This document shows, piece after piece, positions 14,753 through 15,239 of a stretch of DNA of 15,239 nucleotides. A program made the translations under genes and the position numbers. The DNA comes from Candidatus Acidiferrales bacterium. Lineage in GTDB: Bacteria; Acidobacteriota; Terriglobia; Acidiferrales; UBA7541. How positions within the stretch are numbered: position 1 is the stretch's first letter; each line of letters starts with the position of its first letter. The notes under the pieces were generated by a model, which was not told where the DNA came from, did no database searches, and was given only the letters and a program-made list of their open reading frames with translations. The DNA is taken from positions 1 to 15,239 of the forward strand of contig CATPAM010000316.1 in assembly GCA_955651735.1 (NCBI GenBank). The letters run 5' to 3'.

Positions 14753-15239
14753 ATGCCCAACTTCCTCGAAACCATCTTTGCTCAACTGCAGCGCAGTTCC
14801 GGTCGTGTGGTTCTGCGCGAGATTCATGGCGAGCAATTCGGCAGCGTTACCGCCAGGGAATTGCTCGATCAGGTTCGCAACGTGCGTGCCTGCTTGCGTA
14901 CCGCGGGAGTTCGCCCTGGCGACCGCTGCGCTCTCCTGGCGCCCAACTCGATTCTCTGGGCCGCTTTTGACTTGGCGCTGATGGCCGAAGGACTCATCGT
15001 GGTCCCGCTATATTCCCGGCAGTCGCCGGCGGAGCTCGCCGCTATGATGAAAGACTCCGAGCCCAAGCTGCTTTTTGTGAGCGACGCCGCGCTCGGCGAT
15101 GCTGCAATGCACGGATGGACCCGCGATTCCTCCAGCGCACCACGCCGCGTGCTATTCGACGAAGTCTTGCAGCCGCCTGCGCCGGCTCAACCGCTTCCCG
15201 ACGCTCCTAGTCCGCGCCACGATTCCGACACTGTCACCA
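14753..15239 (+). CDS. AMP-binding acyl-CoA/acyl-ACP ligase, N-terminal part
   Basis: The first 162 codons of an ANL-superfamily adenylating enzyme, open at the window edge. The N-terminal ligase subdomain is recognisable: FGSVTARELLDQVRNVRACL (29-48), the GVRPGDRCALLAPNS segment (52-66), WAAFDLALMAEGLIVVPLYSRQSPAEL (69-95) and EPKLLFVSD (102-110). The sequence stops at HDSDTVT, just before the expected ATP-binding P-loop (TSGTTGxPKG), so catalytic residues cannot be checked. Likely role: activation of a fatty acid to acyl-AMP and then acyl-CoA or acyl-ACP, feeding the reductases upstream. It starts 52 nt after the pyruvyl transferase-like gene with only a weak GAG before the ATG, in the same direction and presumably the same operon. 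Confidence 0.85.
   Translation, partial: MPNFLETIFAQLQRSSGRVVLREIHGEQFGSVTARELLDQVRNVRACLRTAGVRPGDRCALLAPNSILWAAFDLALMAEGLIVVPLYSRQSPAELAAMMKDSEPKLLFVSDAALGDAAMHGWTRDSSSAPRRVLFDEVLQPPAPAQPLPDAPSPRHDSDTVT

Noticed and set aside
13174..14775. Very long minus-strand open frame (533 codons) opposite the pyruvyl transferase-like gene
   Set aside because: Translation is low-complexity Arg/His/Ala-rich with no motifs; the plus strand carries family motifs and coupled starts. It is a GC-rich antisense shadow.

Overview
This is a bacterial chromosomal window with GC-rich coding DNA, dense gene packing and no mobile elements, RNA genes or CRISPR array that I can see. The gene types and architectures (sorbosone-dehydrogenase-like propeller, DinB and VOC stress proteins, a HAD-like/fatty acyl reductase fusion) suggest a soil bacterium, most likely an Acidobacteriota member. 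That assignment is inference from gene content, not from a marker gene.

Region 1 (1-6058) holds housekeeping, detoxification and transport genes in mixed orientation. In order they are: a Spinster-like MFS transporter cut by the window edge (minus), a VOC/glyoxalase-like protein (minus), a DinB-family metalloprotein (plus) with a conspicuous 44-nt palindrome in its promoter region, an exported MsrA-type methionine sulfoxide reductase (minus), an exported Cu/Zn-SOD-like protein with an altered zinc site (minus), a secreted sorbosone dehydrogenase-like beta-propeller (plus) and a NiCoT-type nickel/cobalt permease (minus). MsrA and SodC lie in tandem and fit envelope oxidative-stress defence.

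Region 2 (6056-9446) is a leucine-biosynthesis locus. A LysR-type regulator is divergent from leuA and leuB. The short AT-rich divergent region carries a canonical T-N11-A LysR box. LeuA has a complete catalytic part but no C-terminal leucine-sensing domain, so control may rest mainly on transcription.

Region 3 (9447-15239, continuing past the edge) is the most unusual part. After a 285-bp regulatory-looking intergenic region with several RNA/DNA dyads comes a tightly coupled plus-strand operon: an alcohol-forming fatty acyl-CoA reductase fused to a catalytically degenerate HAD domain, a second reductase of the extended-SDR/thioester-reductase type (16-nt overlap), a polysaccharide pyruvyl transferase-like protein (4-nt overlap), and the N-terminal third of an acyl-AMP/acyl-CoA ligase. 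Together these would activate a fatty acid, reduce it to aldehyde or alcohol and possibly modify a glycosylated or lipid carrier. I read this as a candidate undescribed lipid or glycolipid pathway; the end product is not deducible from this sequence.
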